Positions 25,500 to 34,540 of a stretch of 64,000 bases of DNA are shown one piece after another. Under the pieces are notes generated by a model, which was given only the letters and a program-made list of their open reading frames with translations, had not been told where the DNA came from and made no database searches. The stretch's first letter is position 1; every line of letters begins with the position of its first letter. The translations under genes were made by a program, and so were the position numbers. The stretch is from Hymenobacter piscis. Its GTDB lineage: Bacteria; Bacteroidota; Bacteroidia; Cytophagales; Hymenobacteraceae. Location of the stretch: contig NZ_JAHHZN010000019.1 in assembly GCF_018760735.1 (NCBI RefSeq), positions 1 to 64,000 of the forward strand, in the 5' to 3' direction.

Positions 25500-27584
25500 A
25501 TGCCTATTTCTCTTCCTGCCCGCTCCCTGGCCCTAAGCTTCGCCCTAAGCGGCAGTCTGCTCGGAACGGGTGCCCGGGCCCAGAATCCGGTCGCCACCTT
25601 CACCGTGCAGGTCAACCAGCCGGGCGCGCCCATCGCCAAAACCATGTACGGCCTCTTTTTCGAGGACATTAACTTCGCCGCCGACGGCGGGTTGTACCCG
25701 GAACTGGTCAAGAACAAGTCGTTTGAAACCGACGACCGGCTGCTGGGCTGGAAGGCCATCCGCGGAGCAGCGGCCCTAACGGATTACTCCATTATCACTC
25801 AGAATCCCATCAGCGCCACTAACCGCAACTTCCTGCGCCTGACGGCCGCCACCGCCAGCCCCGACGCCGGCCTGCTCAACGAAGGCTTCCGGGGCATGGG
25901 CGTGAAAGCCGGCGCCCAGTATACGTTTTCAGTGTACCTGCGCCGCGGCCCCGGCAACGTGCAAGGCCTGAACGTGACGCTGGAAGAGCCCGGCCAGGGA
26001 GGCCCCGGCCCCGAAGCGCCGGCTTCGGGCCGCACCCTGGCCCAGGCCCGCATCAGCGGCCTGACCGGCAGCTGGCAGAAGTACGAAGTGGTGCTCAAGC
26101 CCACTGCCACGGCCGCCAAGGCCCGCCTCAAGCTGACCCTGGACGGGGCCGGCACCCTGGACCTCGACGTGGTGTCGCTGTATCCGCAGGACACTTGGCA
26201 GAACCGCCAGAACGGATTGCGCCCCGATCTGGTACAGCTGCTCAAGGATATGAACCCCGGCTTTTTGCGCTTTCCCGGTGGCTGCATTGTGGAAGGGCGA
26301 ACCCTGGCCCAGCGCTACCAGTGGAAGGAAACCATCGGCGACGTGGCCGCCCGCGTCCCGCTCGTCAACCGCTGGAACACGGAGTTCCTGCACAAATTCA
26401 CCCCCGATTACTACCAGTCCTTCGGGCTGGGCTTCTACGAGTACTTCCAGCTGTCGGAAGATATTGGAGCCGAGCCGGTGCCGATTCTGAACGTGGGCAT
26501 GGCCTGCCAGTTCAACTCAGCCGAGCTGGCCCCCATCAGCCGGGCCGGGGGCCCCAGCGCCCCCGCCGACCACAACCACGCCGCCGACCCGACCCTCGAC
26601 ACCTTTATTCAGGATGCGCTGGACCTGATTGAGTTTGCCAACGGGCCGGCCAGCAGCCCCTGGGGCGCCCGCCGGGTGGCCATGGGCCACGCCCAGCCCT
26701 TCAATCTGAAGTTTATCGGCATCGGCAACGAGCAGTGGGGGCCCCAGTACCTGGAGCGCTACGAGCCGTTTGCCAAGGCCGTGAAGGCCAAATATCCCAA
26801 CATCAACATCGTATCGAGCGCCGGACCCGCGCCCGACGGCGACCTGTTCGACAAGGCCAGCCAGCGCCTGCGCGAGCTCAAGGCCGAGGTCATCGACGAG
26901 CACTACTACGCCAAGCCCGAGTGGTTTCGCGACAACGTGCACCGCTACGACAACTACCCCACCACCGGCACCAAGATTTTCGCGGGTGAGTATGCCGCCC
27001 AGAGCGTGGCCATCGGCAGCCCCGACAACAAGAACAACTGGAACTGCGCCCTCTCCGAAGCGGCCTTCATGACAGGCCTGGAGCGCAACGCCGACAAAGT
27101 GATTATGGCTTCCTACGCCCCGCTGTTTGCCCACGTGGATGCCTGGCAGTGGACGCCCGACATGATCTGGTTCGACAACCTGAAATCGTACGGCACGCCC
27201 AACTACTACGTGCAGAAAATGTATTCCACCAACCCCGGCACCACCATGCTGCCGGTGCAGCGCGACGGGGGTGCGGCGAACGGGGCCGACAACCTGTTCA
27301 GCAGCGCTGTGGCCGACGACAAAACCGGCGAAATCATCCTGAAGCTGGTGAACTACTCGGCCCAGGCCCGGCCGGTCGCCATCAACCTGGCCGGCGTGAA
27401 GAAGCCCGGCAAAACCGGCCGCGCCACGGTGCTGGCCTCCGCCGACCTGGAAGCCGTTAACAGCCTCGACCAGCCCCAGAACCTGTCCCCCCAGGATGCC
27501 ACCTTCAAGGTGTCGTCGTCGAAAGTAACCTACACGCTGGCTCCGTACTCGTTCACGGTGCTGCGCATTCCTGGTAAGCGGTAG
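25500..27584 (+). CDS. GH51 alpha-L-arabinofuranosidase
   Basis: A 694-residue secreted enzyme with a signal peptide ending GTGARAQ. After TMYGLFFEDINFAADGGLYPEL comes an inserted carbohydrate-binding-like beta-sandwich (about 85-230), then the TIM barrel: LRFPGGCIVEG, the acid/base Glu in IGIGNEQWG and the nucleophile Glu in IFAGEYAAQS, followed by the C-terminal beta domain. It releases terminal L-arabinofuranose from arabinan and arabino-oligosaccharides, probably in the periplasm. First gene of the operon; the following GH43 starts four bases after its stop. An arabinose-locus operator lies just upstream. Confidence 0.92.
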   Translation: MPISLPARSLALSFALSGSLLGTGARAQNPVATFTVQVNQPGAPIAKTMYGLFFEDINFAADGGLYPELVKNKSFETDDRLLGWKAIRGAAALTDYSIITQNPISATNRNFLRLTAATASPDAGLLNEGFRGMGVKAGAQYTFSVYLRRGPGNVQGLNVTLEEPGQGGPGPEAPASGRTLAQARISGLTGSWQKYEVVLKPTATAAKARLKLTLDGAGTLDLDVVSLYPQDTWQNRQNGLRPDLVQLLKDMNPGFLRFPGGCIVEGRTLAQRYQWKETIGDVAARVPLVNRWNTEFLHKFTPDYYQSFGLGFYEYFQLSEDIGAEPVPILNVGMACQFNSAELAPISRAGGPSAPADHNHAADPTLDTFIQDALDLIEFANGPASSPWGARRVAMGHAQPFNLKFIGIGNEQWGPQYLERYEPFAKAVKAKYPNINIVSSAGPAPDGDLFDKASQRLRELKAEVIDEHYYAKPEWFRDNVHRYDNYPTTGTKIFAGEYAAQSVAIGSPDNKNNWNCALSEAAFMTGLERNADKVIMASYAPLFAHVDAWQWTPDMIWFDNLKSYGTPNYYVQKMYSTNPGTTMLPVQRDGGAANGADNLFSSAVADDKTGEIILKLVNYSAQARPVAINLAGVKKPGKTGRATVLASADLEAVNSLDQPQNLSPQDATFKVSSSKVTYTLAPYSFTVLRIPGKR

Positions 27585-27587
27585 GTT

Positions 27588-28592
27588 ATGGCAGCATCAA
27601 CTTTGCAAACTGCCCTGCGCCCCCTGCTGGCGGCCGGGCTCCTGATCCAGGCCGGCTGCGCCGCGGCCCAGCAACCCGGCCCGGCTGCCGCCCCGGAACC
27701 GGTGGCGGGTAACCCCATCATCAAGGACAAGTACACCGCCGACCCGGCCGCCCTGGTTTACAACGGCACGGTGTACCTCTACGCCGGCCACGATGAGGCC
27801 CCGGCCCGGCAGGAGCGTTATGTGATGCACGAGTGGCTGTGCTACTCCTCCACCGACCTGGTGCACTGGCAGGAACACCCCTCGCCGTTGAACGTGCGGG
27901 CCTTTGCCTGGGCCAAAGACGACGCCTGGGCCTCGCAGGTGATTGAGCGGGACGGCAAGTTCTACTGGTACGCGGCCGTGGAGCACGGCACTATTCCGGG
28001 CAAGGCCATTGGGGTGGCGGTGGCCGACCGCCCCACCGGCCCGTTCCGGGACGCCCGCGGCTCGGCCCTGATTACCAACGACATGACCACGGAGGCTAAA
28101 ATCAGCTGGGACGATATCGACCCCACCGTGTTCGTGGACGAGCGGGGGCAGGCCTACCTGTACTGGGGCAACACCATCTGCTACTGGGCCAAGCTCAAGT
28201 CCAACATGACGGAGCTCGACGGCCCGATTCACCAGCTGACCACTCTGCCCCACTACACCGAGGCTCCCTGGCTGCACTACCGCAACGGCTGGTACTACCT
28301 GAGCTACGCCTACCAGTTCCCCGAGAAAATTGCCTACGCCATGAGCCGCAGCCCCGAGGGGCCGTGGGTGTTCAAAGGGCTGCTCAATGAGGTGGCCGGC
28401 AATTCCAACACCAACCACCAGGCCATCATCGACTTCAAGGGCCGCTCCTACTTCCTCTACCACAACGGCAGCCTGCCCACCGACGGGGGCTCTTTCCGTC
28501 GCGCGGTGTGCGTGGACTACCTGTACTATAATAAGGACGGCACGATGCAGCGCGTGCAGATGACCACAGAAGGCGTGCCGGCGGCGCAGTAG
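27588..28592 (+). CDS. GH43 glycosidase (arabinofuranosidase/xylosidase type)
   Basis: A 334-residue protein with a short lipoprotein-like signal (LLIQAGCAAAQ). The five-bladed propeller landmarks are visible: YTADPAALVYN with the base Asp, DIDPTVFVDERG with the pKa-tuning Asp, and HYTEAPWLHYRNGWYY with the acid Glu. VNVRAFAWAKDDAWASQV-like sequence in the second blade places it near subfamilies active on arabino- or xylo-oligosaccharides. It lies four bases after the GH51 gene and 54 before a second GH43. Exact linkage specificity cannot be read from the sequence. Confidence 0.85.
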   Translation: MAASTLQTALRPLLAAGLLIQAGCAAAQQPGPAAAPEPVAGNPIIKDKYTADPAALVYNGTVYLYAGHDEAPARQERYVMHEWLCYSSTDLVHWQEHPSPLNVRAFAWAKDDAWASQVIERDGKFYWYAAVEHGTIPGKAIGVAVADRPTGPFRDARGSALITNDMTTEAKISWDDIDPTVFVDERGQAYLYWGNTICYWAKLKSNMTELDGPIHQLTTLPHYTEAPWLHYRNGWYYLSYAYQFPEKIAYAMSRSPEGPWVFKGLLNEVAGNSNTNHQAIIDFKGRSYFLYHNGSLPTDGGSFRRAVCVDYLYYNKDGTMQRVQMTTEGVPAAQ

Positions 28593-28646
28593 CAGTCCGT
28601 TTCTGTCCGAACCCAACCCTCCCCACCCGTTAATTCCCTCACGCCG

Positions 28647-29636
28647 ATGAAGACCTTTTTGCTTCTTGTGCCGCTGCTGCTGTTCGGCCTGGCGGTGCCC
28701 CTGCGGGCGCAGCCCGCGTCGTCCCTTATTCCGGCCCACGACCCGGTGCTGATTCGGCAGAAGGATACCTATTACATGTTCTGCACCGGCCCCGGCATTG
28801 CCGTCTGGTCGTCGAAGGACCGGAAGCAGTGGCGGCCCGAGCCGCCGGTGTTTGCCCAGGCGCCGGCCTGGGCCGTGCGGGCGGTACCGGGCTTTAAAAA
28901 CCACATCTGGGCCCCCGATATTTCCTATCACGACGGGGTGTATTCTCTGTTTTATTCGGTTTCCGCCTTTGGCAAAAACACCTCCTGCATCGGGCTGGCT
29001 ACCAACAAAACCCTGGACCCAAACTCGCCCGAATTCCGCTGGCAGGACCACGGCCTGGTGGTGCAGTCGGTACCGGGCCGGGATTTGTGGAACGCCATCG
29101 ACCCGAACCTTATCCGCGACGAGGCCGGCACACCCTGGCTCACGTTCGGCTCGTTCTGGCAGGGTATCAAGCTGGTGCAGCTGCGCCCCGACCTGACGGC
29201 CCCGGCCCGGCCGGAGCAGTGGCGCACCCTGGCCCGGCGCCCCCGCAACCCCCGGCTCAACGATTCCATGCCCGGCGACGGGGCCATTGAAGCCCCGTTT
29301 ATCTTCCGCCACGGCGGCGACTACTACCTGTTCACCTCTTTCGATTACTGCTGCCGCGGGCCCCAGAGTACCTATAAGATTGTAGTGGGCCGCGCCCAAA
29401 CCCTGACCGGCCCTTACCTCGACCGCACCGGATTGCCGCTGGAACAGGGCGGCGGCACCACCGTCCTGGCCGGCGACCAGCACTGGTTCGGGCTGGGTCA
29501 CAACTCGGTGTACACCTTCGACGGTACCGACTACCTCGTCTTCCACGGCTACGATGCGGCCGATCAAGGCCGCTCCAAGCTTCGGATTGAGAAGCTAGCC
29601 TGGGACGACAAAGGATGGCCCGTAGTGCAGCCCTGA
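28647..29636 (+). CDS. GH43 endo-alpha-1,5-L-arabinanase-like protein
   Basis: A 329-residue exported protein (signal ending VPLRAQ). Arabinanase-type GH43 features: IPAHDPVLIRQKDTYYMF with the base Asp, NHIWAPDISYHDGVY, NAIDPNLIRDEAGTPWL with the second Asp, GAIEAPFIFRHGGDYYLF with the acid Glu, and FDYCCRGPQSTYKI, a cysteine pair characteristic of endo-arabinanases. The LGHNSV near the end fits the metal-binding His of that group. It should cut the alpha-1,5 arabinan backbone. Last gene of the GH51-GH43-GH43 operon; an operator for transketolase follows. Confidence 0.88.
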   Translation: MKTFLLLVPLLLFGLAVPLRAQPASSLIPAHDPVLIRQKDTYYMFCTGPGIAVWSSKDRKQWRPEPPVFAQAPAWAVRAVPGFKNHIWAPDISYHDGVYSLFYSVSAFGKNTSCIGLATNKTLDPNSPEFRWQDHGLVVQSVPGRDLWNAIDPNLIRDEAGTPWLTFGSFWQGIKLVQLRPDLTAPARPEQWRTLARRPRNPRLNDSMPGDGAIEAPFIFRHGGDYYLFTSFDYCCRGPQSTYKIVVGRAQTLTGPYLDRTGLPLEQGGGTTVLAGDQHWFGLGHNSVYTFDGTDYLVFHGYDAADQGRSKLRIEKLAWDDKGWPVVQP

Positions 29637-29658
29637 AGCGCTAATATTTCCAATAAGC

Positions 29659-29678
29659 TAACACAATCGTTTGTGTAA
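29659..29678. promoter_or_regulatory. Operator before transketolase
   Basis: TAACACAATCGTTTGTGTAA carries an exact ACACAATCGTTTGTGT core (29661-29676), 23 bases after the GH43 stop and about 165 before the transketolase start chosen here. Confidence 0.75.
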
Positions 29679-29840
29679 AAATAAATGATTCGCTATTTTT
29701 GGAAACACCCCGCCCCCACTGGCTACCGGCACCGATTCCGGTCCTTTCTTTCGGGCCGGCGGCTTGCGGCCCATCGCCGAAAGCCCCTATTTCACTCCTG
29801 CACTTTCTACCTTCTTCGCTTCATTTCGCTTCCTTCTGCC

Positions 29841-31892
29841 GTGCCCGACTCCACCGATTCTCTTGCCCAGCAAAGTGTGAACACCCTCCGGCTGCTGTCG
29901 GTGGATATGGTGCAGGCCGCCAACTCCGGCCACCCCGGCCTGCCGCTGGGCGCGGCCCCCATGGCCTACGTGCTGTTCTCGCGGTTTCTGCGCTTCAACC
30001 CCCGGGATCCCCAATGGCCCAACCGCGACCGGTTCGTGCTGTCGGCGGGCCACGGCTCGGCGCTGCTCTATAGCCTGCTGCACCTCTACGGCTACGATTT
30101 GTCGCTCGACGACCTGAAGGCGTTCCGCCAGCTGCACTCCCGCACCCCGGGCCACCCCGAGTCGCACCTGACGCCGGGCGTGGAGGTGACTACCGGGCCC
30201 CTGGGCCAGGGCTTCGCCAACGGCGTGGGCATGGCCATGGCCGAGGCCCACCTGGCGGCCGTCTACAACCGGCCCGGCCACGTGCTCCAGGACCACTTCA
30301 CCTACGCCATCGTGAGCGACGGGGACCTGATGGAAGGCATTGCCGCCGAGGCCGCCTCCCTGGCCGGCCACCTGCGCCTGGGCAAGCTCATCTACCTCTA
30401 CGACGACAACGACATCTGCCTCGACGGGCCCACCCACCTCTCCTACACCGAGGATGCGCTGGCCCGTTTCGAGGCCTACGGCTGGCACACCCAGCGCGTG
30501 CCCGACGGCAACGACCTCGACGCCATTGAGGCCGCCATCCGGGCGGCGCAGGCGGAAACCACGCGCCCGTCCCTGATTTCGGTCAAGACCATTATCGGCT
30601 TCGGCAGCCCCCGGCAGGGCACCAGCAAGGTACACGGCTCGCCACTCGGGACCGAGAATCTGAAAAAGGCCAAGGCGTTTTTTGGCTTCGACCCCGAGGC
30701 CACGTTCAGCGTGCCCGACGCCGTGCGCACCCACCTGGCCGAAGCGGGCCGGCGCGGGGCCCGGCTCCAGGCCGAATGGCAGCAGCAAACCGAGGCGTAC
30801 CAGCAGGCGTTCGGCGCAGCGTGGGAACTGTTCCGGGCCTCTTTCGCGGGAGAGCTCCCCGCGGACTGGGACGCCTCGCTGCCCGTTTTCACGCCCGCCG
30901 ATGGGCCCCTGGCCACCCGCCAGGCCTCCGGCCAGGCGTTCACCGCGCTCAAGCAGCGCGTGCCCTTCCTGTTCGGGGGCTCCGCCGACCTGGCCAGCTC
31001 CAACGACATGCCCACCAGCGGCAGCGTGAGCTTCCAGCCCGGCAGCTACGCGCACCCCAACATCTGGTTCGGGGTGCGCGAGCACGCCATGGGCGGGGCC
31101 CTGAATGGCATGGCCCACCACGGCGGCGTGCTGCCCTACGGCGGCACCTTCCTCACCTTCTCCGACTACATGCGCGGAGCCATCCGGCTCACGGCCCTGG
31201 CCGAGTCGCGGGCCACGTTCGTATTCACCCACGACAGTATCGGGCTGGGCGAGGACGGCCCCACCCACCAGCCGGTGGAGCAGGTGGCCGCCCTGCGCAC
31301 CATTCCCAATATTATCGTGCTGCGCCCCGCCGACGCCAACGAAACCGTGGAAGCCTGGCGCCTGGCCCTGACCACGCCCAAGTCGCCGGTGGTGCTCATC
31401 CTCTCCCGCCAGAAGCTGCCCGTGCTCGACCAGCGCCGCTTCGGCCCGGCCCGGGAAGGCGTGGCCCGAGGCGCCTACATTCTGAGCGAGGCCGAAGGCG
31501 GCGCGCCCGCGCTGATGCTGCTGGCTACCGGCTCGGAAGTGACCCTGGCCCTGCAGGCTCAGGAAGTGCTGCAGGCCGGGGGCGTGCCCACCCGGGTGGT
31601 GAGTATGCCCAGCTGGGAGTTGTTCGAGCGCCAGCCCAGGGCCTACCAGCAGCAGGTGCTGCTGCCGGCCGTGCGTAAGCGCGTTTCCATCGAGGCCGGC
31701 TCGCCCCTGGGCTGGCACAAGTACGTCACCGACGAGGGCACCGTCATCGGCCTGAACCGCTTCGGCGAGTCGGGGCCGGGTGAGCAGGTGCTGGCCCTGT
31801 TCGGCTTCTCAGTGGAAAACGTGGTGCAGCAGGCCCGCTGGGTGCTGGCCGGCCGGCCCGCCGCCGACGAGCCCCAGCAGCTGGTATCTTAG
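29841..31892 (+). CDS. tkt: Transketolase
   Basis: A full-length single-chain transketolase of 683 residues from GTG 29841; an in-frame ATG at 29685 would add 52 residues with no family resemblance and would sit seven bases from the operator. Motifs: NSGHPGLPLGAAPMAYVLF, SAGHGSALLYSLLHLYGY, the TPP site IVSDGDLMEGIAAEAASL with DDNDICLDG, and in the pyrimidine domain GVREHAMGGALNGMA and THDSIGLGEDGPTHQPVEQ. It moves two-carbon units between sugar phosphates and so drains the D-xylulose 5-phosphate made from arabinose. The operator upstream places it in the arabinose regulon rather than housekeeping control. Confidence 0.93.
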   Translation: MPDSTDSLAQQSVNTLRLLSVDMVQAANSGHPGLPLGAAPMAYVLFSRFLRFNPRDPQWPNRDRFVLSAGHGSALLYSLLHLYGYDLSLDDLKAFRQLHSRTPGHPESHLTPGVEVTTGPLGQGFANGVGMAMAEAHLAAVYNRPGHVLQDHFTYAIVSDGDLMEGIAAEAASLAGHLRLGKLIYLYDDNDICLDGPTHLSYTEDALARFEAYGWHTQRVPDGNDLDAIEAAIRAAQAETTRPSLISVKTIIGFGSPRQGTSKVHGSPLGTENLKKAKAFFGFDPEATFSVPDAVRTHLAEAGRRGARLQAEWQQQTEAYQQAFGAAWELFRASFAGELPADWDASLPVFTPADGPLATRQASGQAFTALKQRVPFLFGGSADLASSNDMPTSGSVSFQPGSYAHPNIWFGVREHAMGGALNGMAHHGGVLPYGGTFLTFSDYMRGAIRLTALAESRATFVFTHDSIGLGEDGPTHQPVEQVAALRTIPNIIVLRPADANETVEAWRLALTTPKSPVVLILSRQKLPVLDQRRFGPAREGVARGAYILSEAEGGAPALMLLATGSEVTLALQAQEVLQAGGVPTRVVSMPSWELFERQPRAYQQQVLLPAVRKRVSIEAGSPLGWHKYVTDEGTVIGLNRFGESGPGEQVLALFGFSVENVVQQARWVLAGRPAADEPQQLVS

Positions 31893-31939
31893 CCTCTCCC
31901 CGCTTTCCTTCTCCCCCCCACCCTTTTCCCCGTGTGCTG

Positions 31940-32404
31940 ATGAAACGTGCTTTGTGGTCTGCTCCCCTGTGGCTGGCGGCCGGCCTGCTTCTGCCGGGCT
32001 TCGGTGCCCGCGCCCAAACGCCCGTGGCCGTAACCATGCGGCCCGCCGCCACGCCGGCCGTGGTGGTCAGCAAGCACATCTACGGGCACTTTGCCGAGCA
32101 CCTGGGCCGCTGCATCTACGACGGTTTCTGGGTTGATTCGGCCCTGAACGTGCCCCGGCAGGGCCGGCTGCGGCTGGATGTGGTGCGGGCCCTGCAAAAG
32201 ATCCGGGTGCCCAACCTGCGCTGGCCCGGGGGCTGCTTCGCCGAGCCTGTGGCCGTGGATGTCCTGAGCAGTCTGCCCGAGCTGGACCTCGATCTGGAAT
32301 CCCTCACCGACCAGCTGAAGCGCGAAGGCGAGCAGAAATTCACCGAGCCCTTCGGTAAGCTGCTGGCCGTGCTGGAACAGAAACGCCAGGAAGCCCTGGC
32401 TTAG
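31940..32404 (+). pseudogene. GH51 N-terminus fused to transaldolase C-terminus (deletion chimera)
   Basis: The 154-residue frame from ATG 31940 (an in-frame GTG lies six bases upstream) starts as an exported GH51 arabinofuranosidase: signal ending FGARAQ, then SKHIYGHFAEHLGRCIYDG and KIRVPNLRWPGGCFAE. Just past that point it changes to the last 40-50 residues of a transaldolase: LDLDLESLTDQLKREGEQKF and TEPFGKLLAVLEQKRQ. The two pieces are joined in frame at about residue 98. Neither enzyme can be active, since the GH51 catalytic Glu residues and the transaldolase Lys are both absent. A deletion between neighbouring GH51 and tal genes is the simplest origin. Confidence 0.8.
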
Positions 32405-32485
32405 ACTGCGCCATCTTCCCTTTTCCCTCTTTTCCACTTCTGAAACCGGCCCGGTCGTACGCACGGCCGGGCCGGTTGTTTTCCT

Positions 32486-33640
32486 ATGCCGAGTCCGATT
32501 CAGATGAGCCGCAGGGCTATCAGTGCCCTGTTTTTTTTGGCGGGCATGTGCTTTGCCAGCTGGGCCGCGCGCATTCCCGATATCAGTCTGAAGCTGGGGC
32601 TGAATGAAGGGCAGTTGGGTCGGCTGCTGCTGGCTGTGCCGGTGGGCTGCCTAGTGGCCCTGCCCCTGGCCGGCTGGCTGGTGCAGCGCTGGGGCAGCCG
32701 GCATGTGGTGCTGCTGGGCGCCGGGCTGTACTCGCTGAGTCTGCCGCTGCTGGGCCTGGCCGGGCAATTCTGGACCCTGGCGCCCGCCCTGGCCTTGTTC
32801 GGCTTTGCCAGCAACCTCGTCAATATTGCTGTGAACACCCAGGCCCTGGGCGCGCAGACGCACTACGGCAAGCCCATCATGGGCTCGTTTCACGGGCTAT
32901 GGAGCCTGGCAGGATTTCTGAGCGGATTGCTGGCCACCCTGCTCATTAGCCGGCGGGTGGCCCCGCTGCCCCATTTTATGCTGGTAATGGGCCTGGGCCT
33001 GCTGGTAGCCGCGGTAGCCCACCGCTATACCCTACGCCACGACACGGGTCGCGAAGCCGGCGGCCGGCGCCTGCGCCGCCCCGACCCTGTTCTACTCCGC
33101 ATCGGGCTCATTGCCTTCTGCGGTATGCTCTGCGAGGGAGCCATGTTCGACTGGGCCGGCATTTACTTCCAGCGCGTGATTCAGCCCAGCCCGGCCCTGG
33201 TTACCAGCGGCTACGTGGCCTGCATGAGCACCATGGCCCTGGGCCGGTTTCTGGCCGATGCCCTCACCTACCGCTTCGGGCCCAAGCGGGTGTTGCAGCT
33301 CAGCAGCGCCCTCATTAGCGGGGGGCTGGCGCTGGCGGTGGCGCTACCCTACCTGGGGCCGGCTCTGGTGGGATTTCTGCTGGTGGGCTTTGGTATCGCC
33401 TCGGTGGTACCTCTGTCGTACAGCGCGGCGGGGCGGGTGGGCAGCGTGGCCCCCGGCCCGGCCCTGGCGCTGGTGTCTACCATCGGCTTCACCGGCTTTC
33501 TGCTGGGTCCGCCCCTGATTGGGCTGCTGGCGCAGGCGTTCAGCCTGCGCCAGGCCCTGGCCGTGGTGGCAGGCGTGGGCGCGCTCATCGGCCTGCTGGC
33601 TGCCCTTCCCGACCCGGTGGCTCGACTGCAACGGGTTTAG
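32486..33640 (+). CDS. MFS transporter, 12-TM, sugar-permease-like
   Basis: A 384-residue membrane protein with about 12 hydrophobic segments. ALFFLAGMCFASWAARIPDI and the loop GWLVQRWGSRHVVLLG are MFS signatures; the first matches the YbjJ/fucose-permease-like branch, which opens with the same SWAARIP-type motif. The Arg-rich central loop (RHDTGREAGGRRLRRPDP) lies between TM6 and TM7. It is downstream of the transketolase and chimera genes but 82 bases away, so it may or may not share their promoter. Substrate uncertain; a sugar role is suggested by location only. An alternative start is ATG 32504. Confidence 0.75.
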   Translation: MPSPIQMSRRAISALFFLAGMCFASWAARIPDISLKLGLNEGQLGRLLLAVPVGCLVALPLAGWLVQRWGSRHVVLLGAGLYSLSLPLLGLAGQFWTLAPALALFGFASNLVNIAVNTQALGAQTHYGKPIMGSFHGLWSLAGFLSGLLATLLISRRVAPLPHFMLVMGLGLLVAAVAHRYTLRHDTGREAGGRRLRRPDPVLLRIGLIAFCGMLCEGAMFDWAGIYFQRVIQPSPALVTSGYVACMSTMALGRFLADALTYRFGPKRVLQLSSALISGGLALAVALPYLGPALVGFLLVGFGIASVVPLSYSAAGRVGSVAPGPALALVSTIGFTGFLLGPPLIGLLAQAFSLRQALAVVAGVGALIGLLAALPDPVARLQRV

Positions 33641-33654
33641 AGCTTAGAGAGAAA

Positions 33655-33789
33655 CATCATTCCGCGCATGTGGTGCCTCAAGCCAAGGGCCGAGGAATCC
33701 CGCGGGCTGATGTTGCCATGATAACGTCACAGCAGGATTATGTTGACAACGGCAGCCCGCGAGAGTCCTCGGTCAGCTCGGAATAACGT
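33655..33789. repeat. REP-like imperfect long inverted repeat
   Basis: CCGAGGAATCCCGCGGGCTG (33690-33709) and CAGCCCGCGAGAGTCCTCGG (33753-33772) pair over 20 positions with three mismatches, and the flanks (CATCATTCCG at the left, CGGAATAACG at the right) extend the symmetry. The element lies between the MFS stop and the HAD fragment and resembles the dispersed intergenic palindromes of Bacteroidota genomes. Confidence 0.5.
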
Positions 33790-33903
33790 TTTGCTTGTTA
33801 CTACTTGCTAACCCTCCGCTCGCTACCCCTCCGCTCGTGCCCGCTTTTACCCAACAGAGGCGTGAGCGTCAAGAATGGCGAATCAACACTTTAAACTGAA
33901 CCT

Positions 33904-33951
33904 ATGAAGACATTTATTTTCTATTTGAACGGTACGTTGATTCACGATATG
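33904..33951 (+). pseudogene. HAD-family phosphatase/phosphoglucomutase, N-terminal stub
   Basis: From ATG 33904 the frame reads MKTFIFYLNGTLIHDM, the first motif of beta-phosphoglucomutase-like HAD enzymes (normally FDLNGT). The nucleophile Asp is replaced by Tyr, and family resemblance stops after 16 codons, where the sequence becomes the reverse strand of a PIN-domain gene. The matching C-terminal part lies at 35755-36252. Confidence 0.7.
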
Positions 33952-34073
33952 GTCGACGTCCACTTCGGCGTGTAGAGGTGCGCCGCGGCCAAGTGCAGCA
34001 GCAAGTCCCGGATCGGCGCAGGATAGAGCACACAGGCGTCCAAGACGGCAACGAACCGGGCCGAATGAATCAT
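33942..34073 (-). pseudogene. PIN-domain toxin, truncated after about 40 residues
   Basis: The ATG at 34071-34073 overlaps the stop of the antitoxin gene (ATGA). The frame reads RFVAVLDACVLYPAPIRDLL, then HLYTPKWT, the conserved start of PIN toxins with the first metal-binding Asp, and then stops at TGA 33942-33944. PIN domains need about 130-190 residues with three or four acidic residues; only the first is present, so no active toxin is made. The cut coincides with the junction to the HAD stub. Confidence 0.75.
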
Positions 34074-34540
34074 TCGTAGCCCAGGTTAAGCTCTTGGGCT
34101 TGTTGGGCCAGGAAGTGCAGGTGCTGGGCCTGATGGGCCGCTTGGCGGGCTTCGTAGGCGAGCAAGTCAGCCAGTTGAATCCGGCGGTGGCTCCCCACTT
34201 TTTTAAACGGCAGGGCGCCGTGTTCCATGAGCTTGACCAGGTGGGGGCGGGAGACGTTGAGCATATCGGCCGCTTGCTGGGTGCTGAGTTCCGAATCGGA
34301 GGGAATCAACGACAAGGCCTTGCCCTGGGCCATACTGGAGAGGATAAACTCCAGTAATTCTAACGCCTTGCGGGGGATGGCAATGGCTACCTCACTTTCC
34401 TGCAACCGAATGGTGACTGCTTCCGACCGCCTCTTCTTGATGGCTTGGGCAAAAGGGGCGAGCGAGGCCCCCGCCACTTTTTGGTCCCGTAGGGATGGTT
34501 TCTCGAGAATAGCTTCCATAACAGGTCGATTAGCGTTCAC
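34070..34540 (-). CDS. Excisionase-type HTH antitoxin of a PIN module
   Basis: A 156-residue protein with a winged-helix/excisionase domain in the C-terminal half: LSTQQAADMLNVSRPHLVKL, then LPFKKVGSHRRIQLADLLAY. The N-terminal half is helical with SEAVTIRLQESEVAIAIP. This is the usual antitoxin and autorepressor partner of PIN toxins that begin with RFxAVLDACVLYP, and the truncated toxin overlaps its stop codon. The antitoxin itself appears complete, so it persists without its toxin, either as a leftover or as protection against a related toxin elsewhere in the genome. Confidence 0.75.
   Translation of the reverse strand: MNANRPVMEAILEKPSLRDQKVAGASLAPFAQAIKKRRSEAVTIRLQESEVAIAIPRKALELLEFILSSMAQGKALSLIPSDSELSTQQAADMLNVSRPHLVKLMEHGALPFKKVGSHRRIQLADLLAYEARQAAHQAQHLHFLAQQAQELNLGYE

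Noticed and set aside
27597..29567. 656-residue open frame on the minus strand opposite two GH43 genes
   Set aside because: It is a shadow of high-GC coding sequence; the plus-strand GH43 proteins have clear catalytic motifs, and the antisense product has no family resemblance.
29685..29840. Upstream in-frame ATG for transketolase
   Set aside because: The extra 52 residues show no transketolase sequence, and the ATG nearly touches the operator; GTG 29841 gives the normal start.
29787..31718. 643-residue open frame opposite transketolase
   Set aside because: Antisense shadow of a well-supported transketolase gene in GC-rich DNA.
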